Positions 24,481 through 34,197 of a DNA stretch of 64,000 bases are shown here, piece after piece. Every line of letters begins with the position of its first letter. Within the stretch, counting starts at the first letter, position 1. The stretch is taken from positions 1-64,000 of the forward strand of contig JACEEZ010020432.1 in the NCBI GenBank assembly GCA_016584305.1, read 5' to 3'. The notes below the pieces were generated by a model. It was not told the origin of the DNA. It saw nothing but the letters and a program-made list of their open reading frames with translations, and ran no database searches. Source of the stretch: Chionoecetes opilio (Eukaryota; Arthropoda; Malacostraca; Decapoda; Majidae). The position numbers and the translations under genes were made by a program.

Positions 24481-26042
24481 TTAGAAACAAATTGACTAGA
24501 GAACACAGATAACACAAAACATAACGACGTAGAAAGGTCACTTGAAGATTCAAGAGAAGAAACAAACATAAGTACACCAAATAGAAGGTCGGCATGTTAA
24601 ATGACACAATGAAACACATGAGTACGAAAGAAATTGCGCAGCTATTGCAAGGAATTTAGTGAAAAGGATTCCCAAACCCAAATTATGTTAGTTTTGTAAC
24701 GTAACAGAAATTCTCTTACAAAAAGAATTTGAAGCATATGTAAATGAATTGTTATTGGAACTAGGTGTGGATTGCAACTCCTTTTACAGAAAACCTGAGG
24801 TTGTTGACATGAATTTTACTAGGATGCCTAACACCGGCCTGGGACCCTGTGAGGCCCAGAGTCTTAGTTAGGAAGGTAGAAATTTTGATTGTTGTTAACC
24901 AATCTGTGTGAATCCCCTTGGAAATAGAAAAGATTATCTACAATTGAGACACCCTGACAGAAATCAAGGACAGAATACTGGTAGAAAAGAATAGTTTAAC
25001 AGCCAAATTGGTACATCCTGTTAATTGTACTACTAATTATCATTACTTATTGGATTCCTAGAAATGTTCTTTATGTACAAGAAGCCGCTACACATCAAGA
25101 TGCATCATCACACAAACATGTTCTTCATGATCCGAACCCTGTAATAGGTTTTGTCAAGCAACGTAACATAATGAATTACTTAGATGGTATAATATGATAG
25201 AACAATAACTGCATGAATTATGAATTAAGATAGAAATATTTCATCATGTATTGCTGGCAACTAGTGAAACAGAAGTCTTGTATAAGGATAGAAATAAGTT
25301 AGCTAGATTGATTAATTACCGAGAGAGAGAGCGAGAAAATGTACGCCAGAATTCTTGTAAAACCGATAATTCTTCCAGCTTGTCAAAACAAAGATCGAGG
25401 CATAGATAACGAAAAGTGTAAATTCAGCCTTTCCTTGCCTTTCATGATTGGCTGAAGAGAAAGGGGAGAACAGTATATGTCTTGTCTCTAATAGGTCCCT
25501 ACAAAACCTGACGCGACGTGACGTCATGTTCATAGGTTAGTCGTGAAAAGAATCTCACTTTTGAGGCAGATAACTTTTGGTCCACGTAAGACTCACACGT
25601 GACTGAGTGTGTAGAGACCCCACGAGAAACTTCCGTGAGAGGCAGTGAACACGAGACACAGAGTGAGAACTTGAACATTCTACACGCGAGTGAACACAGA
25701 GTGATATAGATAGTTCCTGAACACTACAAGTGAATGAAAGTACTTTGTTATCCTTTATTAAAACCAAGAAAGATAACCAACTGATTATTCCAACCCATGC
25801 ATGACAAAGGTGCATGACAAACCCGCACTAACAATAATATGAAATGAATATTTCCCACTTACAAATACGTACCAGCGGGCCTCCGGAGGATTGACGTCAA
25901 GTTGCCGCTGCTTGTCACTACTGATGTAATACTACATCAAGATAATCATATAACTGTTGTTTCAAAATGTTTACACATAGAAATATTCAATTCTTGAAAT
26001 TCTGTACATGAATTTTCAACATAGTAAATTATCCCGTCTGAA
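24481..26042. other. Probable 3' end of the Gypsy element, not resolved
   Basis: No env or other product can be identified. Segments around 25310-25860 are GC-richer with repeated GTGA/CACGAG motifs and could be an LTR, but I found no second copy upstream of 19.7 kb. Confidence 0.3.
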
Positions 26043-26210
26043 AATACACCAGCGGGCCTTCGGAGGGCTGACGGAGGTAAATTTGCCGCCGGCGGCCGCC
26101 GTTCGCCGCTCTACGGCCTACGTCGGCCCGCCGGTGATGGTTAGCTGGGTGGTGGTGTGACGAAGTCTAAAGAGAGGGGTGGATAGCCCCCCCCCCCCTC
26201 CTTCGTTACA
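26043..26210 (+). mobile_element. LTR 3'-end fragment
   Basis: GTGACGAAGTCTAAAGAGAG, a long C run and CTCCTTCGTTACA match the last about 70 bp of the LTR at 8304-9147. The GC-rich sequence before it (26043-26140) contains 'CAGCGGGCC..CGGAGG', a phrase also present at 25876. Confidence 0.6.
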
Positions 26211-26430
26211 GTAACATGTTGATTATGTTAACATGTTGATATTGCATTATGTAAGCAGTGTTTTTATAGATTCTGTAATTCCTTCATTTGATAGAAGTTA
26301 GAAACTCCTATGGTGGGGAGTATGTTGAAACCAGTGACAGAAAGGTGTGACCTTTTGTTTTTGTATTAGTCACCCCATAGTTTGGTTTTCTATGGTGCGC
26401 CATTTTAAGATAGTATTTTTTATCACATAC

Positions 26431-26448
26431 ATATATATATATATATAT
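26431..26448. repeat. (AT)n microsatellite
   Basis: Nine uninterrupted AT units. Confidence 0.9.
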
Positions 26449-26680
26449 TGTGACATTTTTTACTGTTAATTGTGATGTCATTTTATTTATAGATACTAGA
26501 AACTTGTTTGTAAGTAAGATTTAAGATGTAGGTAAGCAAGGGTTCTTAATTTCAATGTATTGGGCGCTGTAGAATATTCTAGGTAGATAAAGCAGAACGA
26601 AGAACACAACCCAACCCGCCTTTGCTCTGACCCTTTCTCGTCTTATTATGAAGATTTGCCACAGATGTTGAAGCAATTCA

Positions 26681-26956
26681 ACAGTAGTTATCTGAGCAAA
26701 TAACGTGGAATGATGAGTGAGATGAGATATATCAACATGAGAGACTAGTTCCTGTTTTGACCCATGTTTCCTTTATAGCCCTTTTCAAACAGCATTTATG
26801 CTATGAGAAAGAGAGGGTCAAAACAAGAACACTATCATAAATGCTGTTTGAAGAGTGCTATAACAGGAAACATTGGTCAAAACAGGAACTAGTCTCTCAT
26901 GTTGATATATCTCATCTCACTCATCATTCCACGTTATTTGCTCAGATAACTACTGT
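26681..26956. repeat. Near-perfect 276-bp palindrome
   Basis: The left arm, 26681-26800, and the right arm, 26836-26956, are reverse complements with only a few differences, separated by a 35-bp loop. The left arm starts ACAGTAGTTATCTGAGC and the right arm ends GCTCAGATAACTACTGT. A third, partial copy of the arm follows at about 26968-27030 ('ATATCAACATGAGAGAC'). It lies about 440 bp upstream of the V-ATPase start codon. Confidence 0.9.
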
Positions 26957-27233
26957 TCACGCACTGAAATATCAACATGAGAGACGAGTGTTCCTGTTTT
27001 GACCCATGTCGAACTCCAGGTATGCTATGAGAAAGAGAAAAGGAAGGGTGAATAAGGTACCGACCCCTATTTTGAGGTGTGACATTTTTAGAACGACACC
27101 GCCTCCACCTTTTTAACCTACCTGGTCTTGACTCTTTGATGTCGTCTGCACCACCACCGAACTCGCGCCAGGCTGTCCACTGAGCCTGTGTATTGATCAT
27201 GTGGGCGTTAATACCTATGAAACCTGGATGCTG

Positions 27234-27272
27234 ATTGGCTGATGGAACCGAGAACTAAGGAAATGGACCAAT
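27234..27272 (+). promoter_or_regulatory. Paired CCAAT boxes upstream of the V-ATPase gene
   Basis: An inverted CCAAT (ATTGG, 27234-27238, in CTGATTGGCTGATGG) and a direct CCAAT (27268-27272, in GACCAATGGGAGG) lie 34 bp apart, 120-160 bp before the start codon. No TATA box is visible between them and the ATG. Paired CCAAT boxes without TATA suit NF-Y-driven housekeeping promoters. That they act here is inference. Confidence 0.5.
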
Positions 27273-27394
27273 GGGAGGAGGCGAGAGACCCGGCAAGACT
27301 CAAGAGAACGAGAAGTGACAGCCATTTCCTCAGCTGTGTCTCGCCGCTTGTCCTACCGCTGCCTTTTTTGCCTCCAGTCCTTCACTAAGGCAAA

Positions 27395-27464
27395 ATGTCC
27401 GGCAATCCTGTATACTCTCCGTTCTTTGGCGCCATGGGAGCCTCGGCGGCCATGGTTTTTAGCG
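27395..27464 (+). CDS. ATP6V0C: V-ATPase subunit c, exon 1 (start codon)
   Basis: The exon begins at an ATG in the context CAAAATGTCC and reads Met-Ser-Gly-Asn-Pro-Val-Tyr-Ser-Pro-Phe-Phe-Gly, followed by AMGASAAMVFS. This is the typical N-terminus and start of transmembrane helix 1 of subunit c (family form: '..P.Y.PFFG.MGA..A..FS'). It ends after the first base of an Ala codon (G at 27464) at the donor site GTGAGT. Exon 2 starts with CC, completing GCC (Ala) of the conserved '(S)ALGAAYG'. The phase agreement and the missing residues supplied by this exon make the join nearly certain, despite the 15-kb intron. The exon is too short to be found by open-frame length alone. Confidence 0.93.
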
Positions 27465-28103
27465 GTGAGTCAAGGGAAAGTAAAGGAAGTAAGGAAGAAA
27501 AGAGGGAAGTAAGGGTAGGACGGTGAAGCAGATGTTTTTCCTCTCAATTAATGTCACTTTAGAATATATACTAATTTCAGCGCCCTAATTACTTATCTTT
27601 TCATAGTAAGATGAGCCTAGTGGCGGGGTGTCAAGATGAGGGTGTCTTGTCTATACCAGGGATGTACACGTAACACTGCTAGAGGGACCCCACAGGATCG
27701 TACATTGATCGGTATTATTACGGTTTAGGTCATCTGCGAGCATGACAATTCGTTATTATTCAAGTGTTTGCCCATACTCCCCCCTCTGCCTCAAAACAAG
27801 CTTAGGGACCTGGGGGTATGCGCGATATCTGGCTGGGGTACAAAATATGCGTCGGAACCACAGCGTTTTTGAGTTAAAGGTGTAAACATATCGGTATTTT
27901 GGTACTTTGGACCAGTAATTGAGTATGAGGTGAAAAGTACTCTTCATATTTATTTTGATGTGTTAAGAATGATGGTCATATTCAAAATCGTTGGAAATGC
28001 ATAATTTTGCAGTTATCCCTGCTAAACTCCTTCAGATCTTTCCTTTGCTATGAAAAAAAAATGTATGTTGTCGAGCCATAAAATTACGAAAACTAACTGA
28101 ACA

Positions 28104-28700
28104 TACGGAAATTTTTTACGATGGCACCAAACTTCCCTACACTATTGGGAGCATGGTTTTTGTTTACCTTATTGTATTCTTAGAGACATTTTCTCTGAGC
28201 TTTCCGTCGCAAATCAATAGTTTCGGAGATATAGAGTATTTTAGGTGGGGGGAAGAATATGTCTCCTTGTTTACAAAATGCCTCCCTCTTCCTCTTCTTG
28301 TGACCTGCATTGCTTTTGTTTCGGAGGCGCACCCGTGGCTACCTTACCTTACCTAACCTAACCTAACCTAACCTTACCTTACCTTACCTTACCTTACCTT
28401 ACCTTACCTTACCTTACCTTACCTTACCCTAACCTAACCTTTAACCTCCTAACTGGGTCCAATAATAAAAGTTTAATAAAATCCCAAACAAAAGCGATGC
28501 AGGTCCCAAGAAGAGGAAGAGAGAGGCATTTTGTAAACAAGGAGACATATTCCTCCCCCCACCTAAAATGTTCTATATCTCCGAAACTATTGATTTGCGA
28601 CGGAAAGCTCAAAGAGAAAATGTCTCTTAGAATACAATAAGGTAAACAAAAACCATGCTCCCAATTGTGTAGGGAACTTTGGTGCCATCGTAAAATAATA
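28104..28700. repeat. About 220-bp inverted repeats flanking telomeric repeats
   Basis: The left arm, about 28104-28322, and the right arm, about 28488-28700, are reverse complements with a few mismatches. The left arm contains TACGATGGCACCAAACTTCC and ends GCATTGCTTTTGTTT. The right arm begins AAACAAAAGCGATGC. Both arms can be read as nearly the same short peptide ('FPSQINSFGDIE.FRWGEEYV'), which reflects duplication rather than a gene. The 165-bp loop holds (CCTTA)n/(CCTAA)n. Confidence 0.87.
28341..28447. repeat. Interstitial telomere-type repeat (CCTAA/CCTTA)n
   Basis: About 20 five-base units alternate between CCTAA (complement of the arthropod telomere motif TTAGG) and the variant CCTTA. 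It lies in the loop of an inverted repeat rather than at a chromosome end. Confidence 0.93.
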
Positions 28701-29100
28701 CCGAACAGACCAAATTAGTTAGTGGGCAAGGATACTAAACAGGTCATATCTATGAAATATTGCTTATATTCACAAAAAATCGTCTAATGGTATCCAAATT
28801 ACGATGGAAATTACACTCTTTGAGTCCCAAGGGGTTAAGGTTAGGCTTCTCAACCAACGTCCAGGTTAGGTTAGTGAACTAGCGGGGGGTCTGGGGGGCG
28901 ATTTCTGTCAAGTTACGTAACCAATGTCCATGTATTGTCTAACACTTCAGTTTTGTAGTTAAAGATTTGGTAAAATTCTAGAGTCCTTTCCCGCCCTTAT
29001 TCTTGGTTTTCTTTTTTCCACATCTTCACAGATCCCTTCAGATACCTCTTAAACGTAATAATAAAGTGGGGGAGGGAGTAACATATAAAAAATAAATTAC

Positions 29101-29120
29101 TAACCTAACCTAACCTAACC
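29101..29120. repeat. Short (CCTAA)4 tract
   Basis: TAACCTAACCTAACCTAACC, four units of the telomere-type motif. Confidence 0.85.
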
Positions 29121-29250
29121 AGGTAAAATTCTAGTCGTTTCCCGTCCTTAGGTCTCGTTACGAGGTTATTGATAAGGTGAGGTAAAGGCCTCTTCCATTT
29201 GTTTACGGGTTCAAGGATCCTGCTCATCCAGTTCAGGGTTAGGTCCTGGG

Positions 29251-30025
29251 CAGGGATGCTCGAAAATCCCTCGTAAGTGACAACTTATATGAGTGTATGG
29301 CTACAATAACCGTACGAGGGTAGACCGAGGTTAATGCTCGAACAGAGACGGCACTCCCGTACGGTGATCGGTGGGCCTCTGGGTGGGGAATATTAGGGAT
29401 ATTCTAGGGATGTGTTGGGAAATTCTGCTGACCAATCACAAAGCAGCTCCTCGCATGATCTGGCCAATCACGTTGCTCTCAGCTGTCAGGGAGCCCGAGA
29501 AAGAAATTTAAAGAGAACTTCAAATGCAGCGAGACTGTTAAGCGTGTGTGTGCGTGTGTACGTCAGACAATAACACCACCACCACCGCATAGCGTCCAAA
29601 CTTATATGATGAACTAACTATACGTTTGTCTTCAACAAGTCGACCGATATATATATTTAATATATTAGGTTTGCCCTAATATGAATCTATTGCAAGTATA
29701 GCTATTGTATGTCAAATATGATATATATGGAGTCAATGATGCAATAAACACATCAGATTTCAAACAGGCAAGCATGAAATGGCTCTATATAATACACAAT
29801 CAACATAAAATATAGTGATACAACTTGTATTTTGGCGTTTATTGATGTCTTGCCGCCTCAAATATCACTCGTAGGGAGCTCAGGGTGGTGCTGAGCACCC
29901 GTAGCCTCGCGGTCCCGTAACAAGGGAGAAAACGGTTTGAGCATTAACCGTGAAAGCGCTACGAGGTAAAAGCCTCGTAGGGTAATACTTATGGTCCCGT
30001 AACTCCTTCGAGCATCTACCCCCTG
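29251..30025. mobile_element. Candidate TIR element with CAGGG...TGCTCGAA ends
   Basis: The left end reads CAGGGATGCTCGAAAATCC. The right end, on the minus strand, reads CAGGGGGTAGATGCTCGAAG. Flanking 8-mers GTCCTGGG and ATCCTGTT match at only five positions. TACGAGG motifs recur inside near both ends. No coding frame is present. The match of the ends is short, so this is tentative. Confidence 0.3.
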
Positions 30026-30539
30026 ATCCTGTTCCTGGGTTCGCGTGGCGCTAATGGAACGCAAAAACCCTGTTTTTTGTTTACAAACAAAACAAGCTGG
30101 CGAGGCAACAGGAAGGAGAGTTTTTTCCTGTCTTGTGTAAGGCTATGCTCGCATTGTACGATGATTCTGATGATAAACAGAAAGAAATTATGTACCAGCA
30201 ACAACCATCACTGACATCTTTGGCAGATATTACGTGTTACGGTAACATATTCAGCATAATAGCGATAGTTTACTATATCACCCAGTCAATGAATGAATGG
30301 TTGGCTTTGGTTTGAGCATAAGTAGCATGAAAAACTCTAGAAGACGTACACCATATGTGCATAGGGAGCTGTGTGAAGTTGTACTGTGCAGAAAGACGCG
30401 TAAATAAAAGCGAGCAAATATCGTTTTACCCTTTGAATAACAATGCATCATAACTCTAGCCGAGATAGCGGTAAAAATGTACAAGGAGTGTGCGGTTATT
30501 TTCTGAGACACTGACCATAGAAAGAGAAAGGATCCCACG

Positions 30540-30603
30540 GCCTATCAAGCAGAGCCTCGCTTCGCTCGGCTTTCAATCAATCTCCACCTCCTACTTTCTT
30601 CAT
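30540..30603. repeat. 64-bp direct repeat, copy 1
   Basis: GGCCTATCAAGCAGAGCC... to CTACTTTCTTCAT recurs almost exactly at 30900-30965, in the same orientation. Confidence 0.9.
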
Positions 30604-30899
30604 GACTTACATAGATTTTCTGCCCCCATATTATTGATTATTACCATGTGAATCTAGCTTGTGTTGATATCAGAGTCTTCAAAACAAGGCAGCGGACGGC
30701 GCAATTACCGGTCTACTCGCAAACTTGCGCCGCCTACTTGCCAAAAAAAAAAAAGTCTTTTATGAAAGAAATCACTAGGAAAATGGCCCATAAATATTGT
30801 ATGAAAGGAGTTAATTTGACCCTGCAAAACAGCCAGAATGCATATTTTAACACCTTCAAAGGCGTGGGCTTCCGGGGGGCACCTAGGCCCCCGGACCCC

Positions 30900-30965
30900 C
30901 GGCCTATCAAGCAAAGCCTCGCTTCGCTCGGCTTTCAATCAATCTCCACCTCCTACTTTCTTCAT
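30900..30965. repeat. 64-bp direct repeat, copy 2
   Basis: This is the second copy of 30540-30603, 360 bp downstream. It differs mainly by AAGCAAAGCC against AAGCAGAGCC and is preceded by GGCCCCCGGACCCCC. Confidence 0.9.
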
Positions 30966-32054
30966 TCCAACTCCTACTTTAAAAGAAAATGAAAGCACTG
31001 GATATTATATCTACTACAATAGCTCGAAATGGGAACTGTAATTAGGGCAAAGGTTTACTTTAACTACATGCCTGTACTATTTATTATATTAAAATAACTG
31101 CATGTTCTTCTCCAATACAATTATTTGTAAATCTTACAGAACAACGCCTCGGTAAAGATTTACAAGACTAACTAACCAATATCTCGTTAACTAAGCAATT
31201 TACTTCTAATCTTATCTTGGAAATGTGTTCAGGGTGCCTCCAACCCTCTTGGAGATTCCTTGAATTATTGGATATACGTACTATAAGTTTACCATAATAA
31301 ATTCTAAAAGTTAGGCCAAGAATCTGTCATTGATGCCTTCTTCCACCCCACACCCTCCATCGGAGCTAATTTCTAACTCTATTAATGTAACCTCATATCT
31401 ATCCTACAATCATGCTTGTGGTGAGGCATGCATTTCTACCTAAAACAAACCTAAGCTTAACCTAACCCAACATCTAACCACCTAACTTTGTGAAAAGATT
31501 AACTCACCTTATTGATGTCACTGGTGGCGGCTACTGGCGAGATGAGACAATGGGAAGGGAAAAGGCACCCTCACAGTATTTCTAATCAGCTATTACTTAA
31601 TTATTTTCACTAGTAAACTAACACATTTATCTTTTAATAACAAGAATAATACTAAAAATAATTAGGTCATTTTTTCTTTTATTACCGATCATTAGTTTTA
31701 TAATATAATTTTATTGTTAATTAAATTTATAGTGTATCTTTTACTTCTTTCTTTTATTTTCCTTTATATTTCACACACTTCCTTATAGGGTCATGCAGGG
31801 TTTGCTTATCTTGACTTGGCCTGACCTGACCCCCTAATGGACTGTAGGCAGGTGAAACAGGTGTGATGTAGTTGATAGGCCACTTTTATTAGTTAAAATA
31901 CATATAGGGGAAACTTATGTATGTCGCTTTTGGGTTAAACGGTTCTTTACGTTTACTTAAACGGTCAGTGTGTGTATTCATCTAGTTGTATTTTACAGGG
32001 CCTGAGCAACGCTCGTATGGCCCCGTCTCCATATCAACATTTTTATCATTCATC

Positions 32055-32258
32055 CTTGGTGCTTAGTTTTGGCCGAAGCCAGCACCCCGGAGAGCAGGTC
32101 ACAAACCCCGGCTAACACCCGGTACCCATTCACTGCTGGGTGGACAGGGGCTCGGGTTTTAAGAAAACAGCCCATCTGTTTCCGCTCCGCCTGGGGATCG
32201 AACCCGGGACTTCTCGGTTGTGAACCGAGCGTGCTTCCCCTACACTACGGAGTACCCT
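32055..32258 (-). mobile_element. SINE with tRNA-Val-like head (family B)
   Basis: On the minus strand the head, 32254 to 32183, folds as a tRNA. It has acceptor pairs CTCCG/CGGAG, an anticodon stem CTCGG/CCGAG around a loop TTCACAA whose anticodon would be CAC (Val), and a B box CCCGGGTTCGATCCCC. The tRNA-unrelated body follows, with 'CTGTCCACCCAGCAGTG', 'TGGGTACCGGGTGTTAGC' and 'CTGGCTTCGGCCAA'. The body recurs without the head at 32515, 33411 and 48180. Absence of CCA and the attached body make it a SINE rather than a working tRNA gene. Confidence 0.7.
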
Positions 32259-32514
32259 TTTTTTATTTTTTAAAAGGTGACGTTTTGATCTCAGGTCTTA
32301 CCTCGACGGTTCACCGAGGGAGACCCCCGGCTCCCTCACATTTTTACCCGGAGGATTTCTGTCAGTGGCTGGCGTGTGTACGCCTATCGTAGCAGTTGAG
32401 TGTGGCCGAAGCCAAGTTTGGCCGAAGCCGGTTTGGGGATCTTGGGAACACCCACGTGAGCAGATGTCCCCTGTAGCTACCTGCCGTGGCAGGTTCCAGA
32501 GCATCACCCCCGGG

Positions 32515-32617
32515 AAGAGGGTTCACCAGTCCCGACTAACACCCGATACCCAATCACTGCTGGGTGGACAGGGGCTTAGGTGTAAGGAGACAGCCCGTCT
32601 TTCTCCGCTCCGCCCGG
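32515..32617 (-). mobile_element. SINE family B fragment
   Basis: The body part containing CACTGCTGGGTGGACAGGGG and CCGCTCCGCCCGGGG matches the copy at 32055-32258. It stops exactly where the GT-rich tail of a family A SINE begins. Confidence 0.7.
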
Positions 32618-32880
32618 GGAGCGTGTGTGTGTGTGTGCCTACAGCGCCGTTAGGCAGATTAGGTGGGATGATAGGCCCTGGAGGTTCCCTCGAGGGCTGT
32701 AATGGTTGGCCCTTGCCCGTGGTGGCGCAGGCAGGATTTTTATAGTGACGCGTGATTTGAGGTTCATATCGCCCCCCTGTGGCCTCTGATGCACTCGCAA
32801 TCGTAGGTAGAGTTAATGGGCAGCATGTGGGTGTTCTTAGGCCACTCGACGGTGCAGAGAAAGATTTTATACCTTACGGT
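32618..32880 (-). mobile_element. SINE family A, 5'-truncated
   Basis: The + strand shows GTGTGTGTGTGCCTACAGCG, then GGATGATAGGCCCTGGAGG, GTGGTGGCGCAGGCAGG, CACTCGCAATCG and GTTCTTAGGCCACTCGACGG, the landmark order of the other family A copies. The tRNA-like head is missing, so the copy is truncated at its 5' end (right side). Confidence 0.85.
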
Positions 32881-33215
32881 AATATCAAGATCAAGTATCG
32901 CTAAAGAGGTAAATAGTCGTATGTACAGATGGAAGAGTGCTGTTAGCAAGACGTGTGTGATGTGTGAGACAGGAGTGGATGAAACTGTGGAGTACTTGAT
33001 GCTGGAATGGGAATGGTATGAGTATGCTAGAACAAAGATGTTGGAGGTAGTGGTAGGAAAAGTCGGAGTGGAAGAATGGCGAGAGATGAGAGACAGGAGT
33101 GTGGATAGGCAGATGGAGTACCTGCTGGAGATGTGTGCTGAGTGGAGGAGTGACAGTCGTGTGGCTGAAAGTGTAAAAGAATTCCTGGAGAGCACGCATG
33201 AGAGAGAATGAGAGG
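32881..33215 (+). pseudogene. LINE reverse-transcriptase C-terminal fragment
   Basis: A frame at 32816-33211 contains the zinc-knuckle-like 'C-V-M-C-E-T-G-V-D-E-T-V-E-Y-L-M-L-E' arrangement followed by 'KVGVEEWREMRD'. Similar CxxC...H/LxxxC C-termini occur downstream of the RT domain in several invertebrate LINE clades. RT and endonuclease are absent. A family A SINE tail adjoins on the left. Confidence 0.55.
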
Positions 33216-33269
33216 CAGGGGACCCCATATGAATGTGATGCAGAGAGAGGAAGGAGGGGAAAATGAAAC

Positions 33270-33636
33270 ACCTAGTTTTGCTTCCCCCTTTTGCTTCTCT
33301 CCCAACAGAATACTACGTGTGTGGGAGAACGCCAGACCACAGGCTTTACCGACAGCATCAGCTGGGTGACTCCCAACTCAAGCTCGAAGGTCCTCTCCTC
33401 TTCTGTCCTCTAGTTTTGGCCGACCACCCTGGGAGGCGGGTCACAAACCCCCGGCTAACACCCGGTACCCATTCACTGCTGGGTGGACAGGGGCTCGGGG
33501 CATTTTCAGGGTATTTTTGGGGGGAGAAAGTGAGTCTTATAAGCCGTGACATACGTTACACCTTGCACCAGACAAAATAAGCATTTTTACAGTGTTTTCA
33601 ATAACTGAGTTTCGCAATCCTCAAGTTTAGCGCTAT
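33270..33636. mobile_element. Left flank: fragment of the CCCTCCCGAGTTTCGCG element with SINE B piece
   Basis: This flank corresponds to 48085-48480 with the same order: 'GGGTGACTCCCAACTCAAGCTC', the SINE B body (33411-33505), 'GAGTCTTATAAGC', 'AATAAGCATTTTTACAG', 'GAGTTTCGC' and 'GCGCTAT'. At 33636 the similarity stops and resumes at 36872, so this is the disrupted host copy of the novel element's target. Confidence 0.75.
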
Positions 33637-34046
33637 TAGTGTGGTATGACATGTCATATAAACAGCTCCCGTGGGATTTGAATGCCAAAATTGATTTTAT
33701 TGGTTTAACTGGTTCATTTGGGGTCAAACTATTGGAAAATGATGGGGTGCAAATTTTCTGACCCCTCAACCACCCTCTGGGGGGCCGTTCCATTTTGGGA
33801 CCCCCCAGAACCGACTGAATTCCTAACTCCTCTAATAATGGACAGATTTCTATGATCTTAAGGTCGCTTTTGGGGTTTTAGCTGATGCAGAGTCCATTTG
33901 TCATGTTTTCGAGGCGACCGGAAGTGCCTATCATCGACTTCCGGTTATGTCAATGGCAAATTCAGGGTTAGTATCGTCATTATCATGGGAGAAATTCACC
34001 TATGCATGTAATACCTCTTTTTCATGTTTTTCAGGCACGATAAGAC
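33637..34046. repeat. Left terminal inverted repeat of the unclassified transposon
   Basis: About 410 bp, the reverse complement of 36474-36871. Inner boundary is at 'TTTTTCAGGCACGATAAGAC'. A GGGGGGCCGTTCC block and CGACTTCCGGTTATGTC lie within it. Confidence 0.88.
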
Positions 34047-34197
34047 AACTGGTGACGTCTATTTTGCTTTCAGAATGCCCTGTTAATAGTTAAGGATGAA
34101 AAAGTATATCATGGAATGTAAATCTATTGCTCAAGTTTCTTTGATATATATCTTTTTTAGGTTAGGCGCTGAGATGCGGTGAATACGATAATCTACA

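Noticed and set aside
24600..25130. Possible env gene behind the Gypsy integrase
   Set aside because: Frames are short and broken, and no signal peptide, cleavage site or fusion segment could be defended.
28153..28612. Two frames on opposite strands with nearly the same peptide, a possible small gene pair
   Set aside because: They are the two arms of one inverted repeat; no domain, and the similarity is explained by duplication.
32183..32254. Functional tRNA-Val gene on the minus strand
   Set aside because: The D-arm is irregular, the acceptor stem is incomplete, and a repeated body follows, so it is a SINE head.
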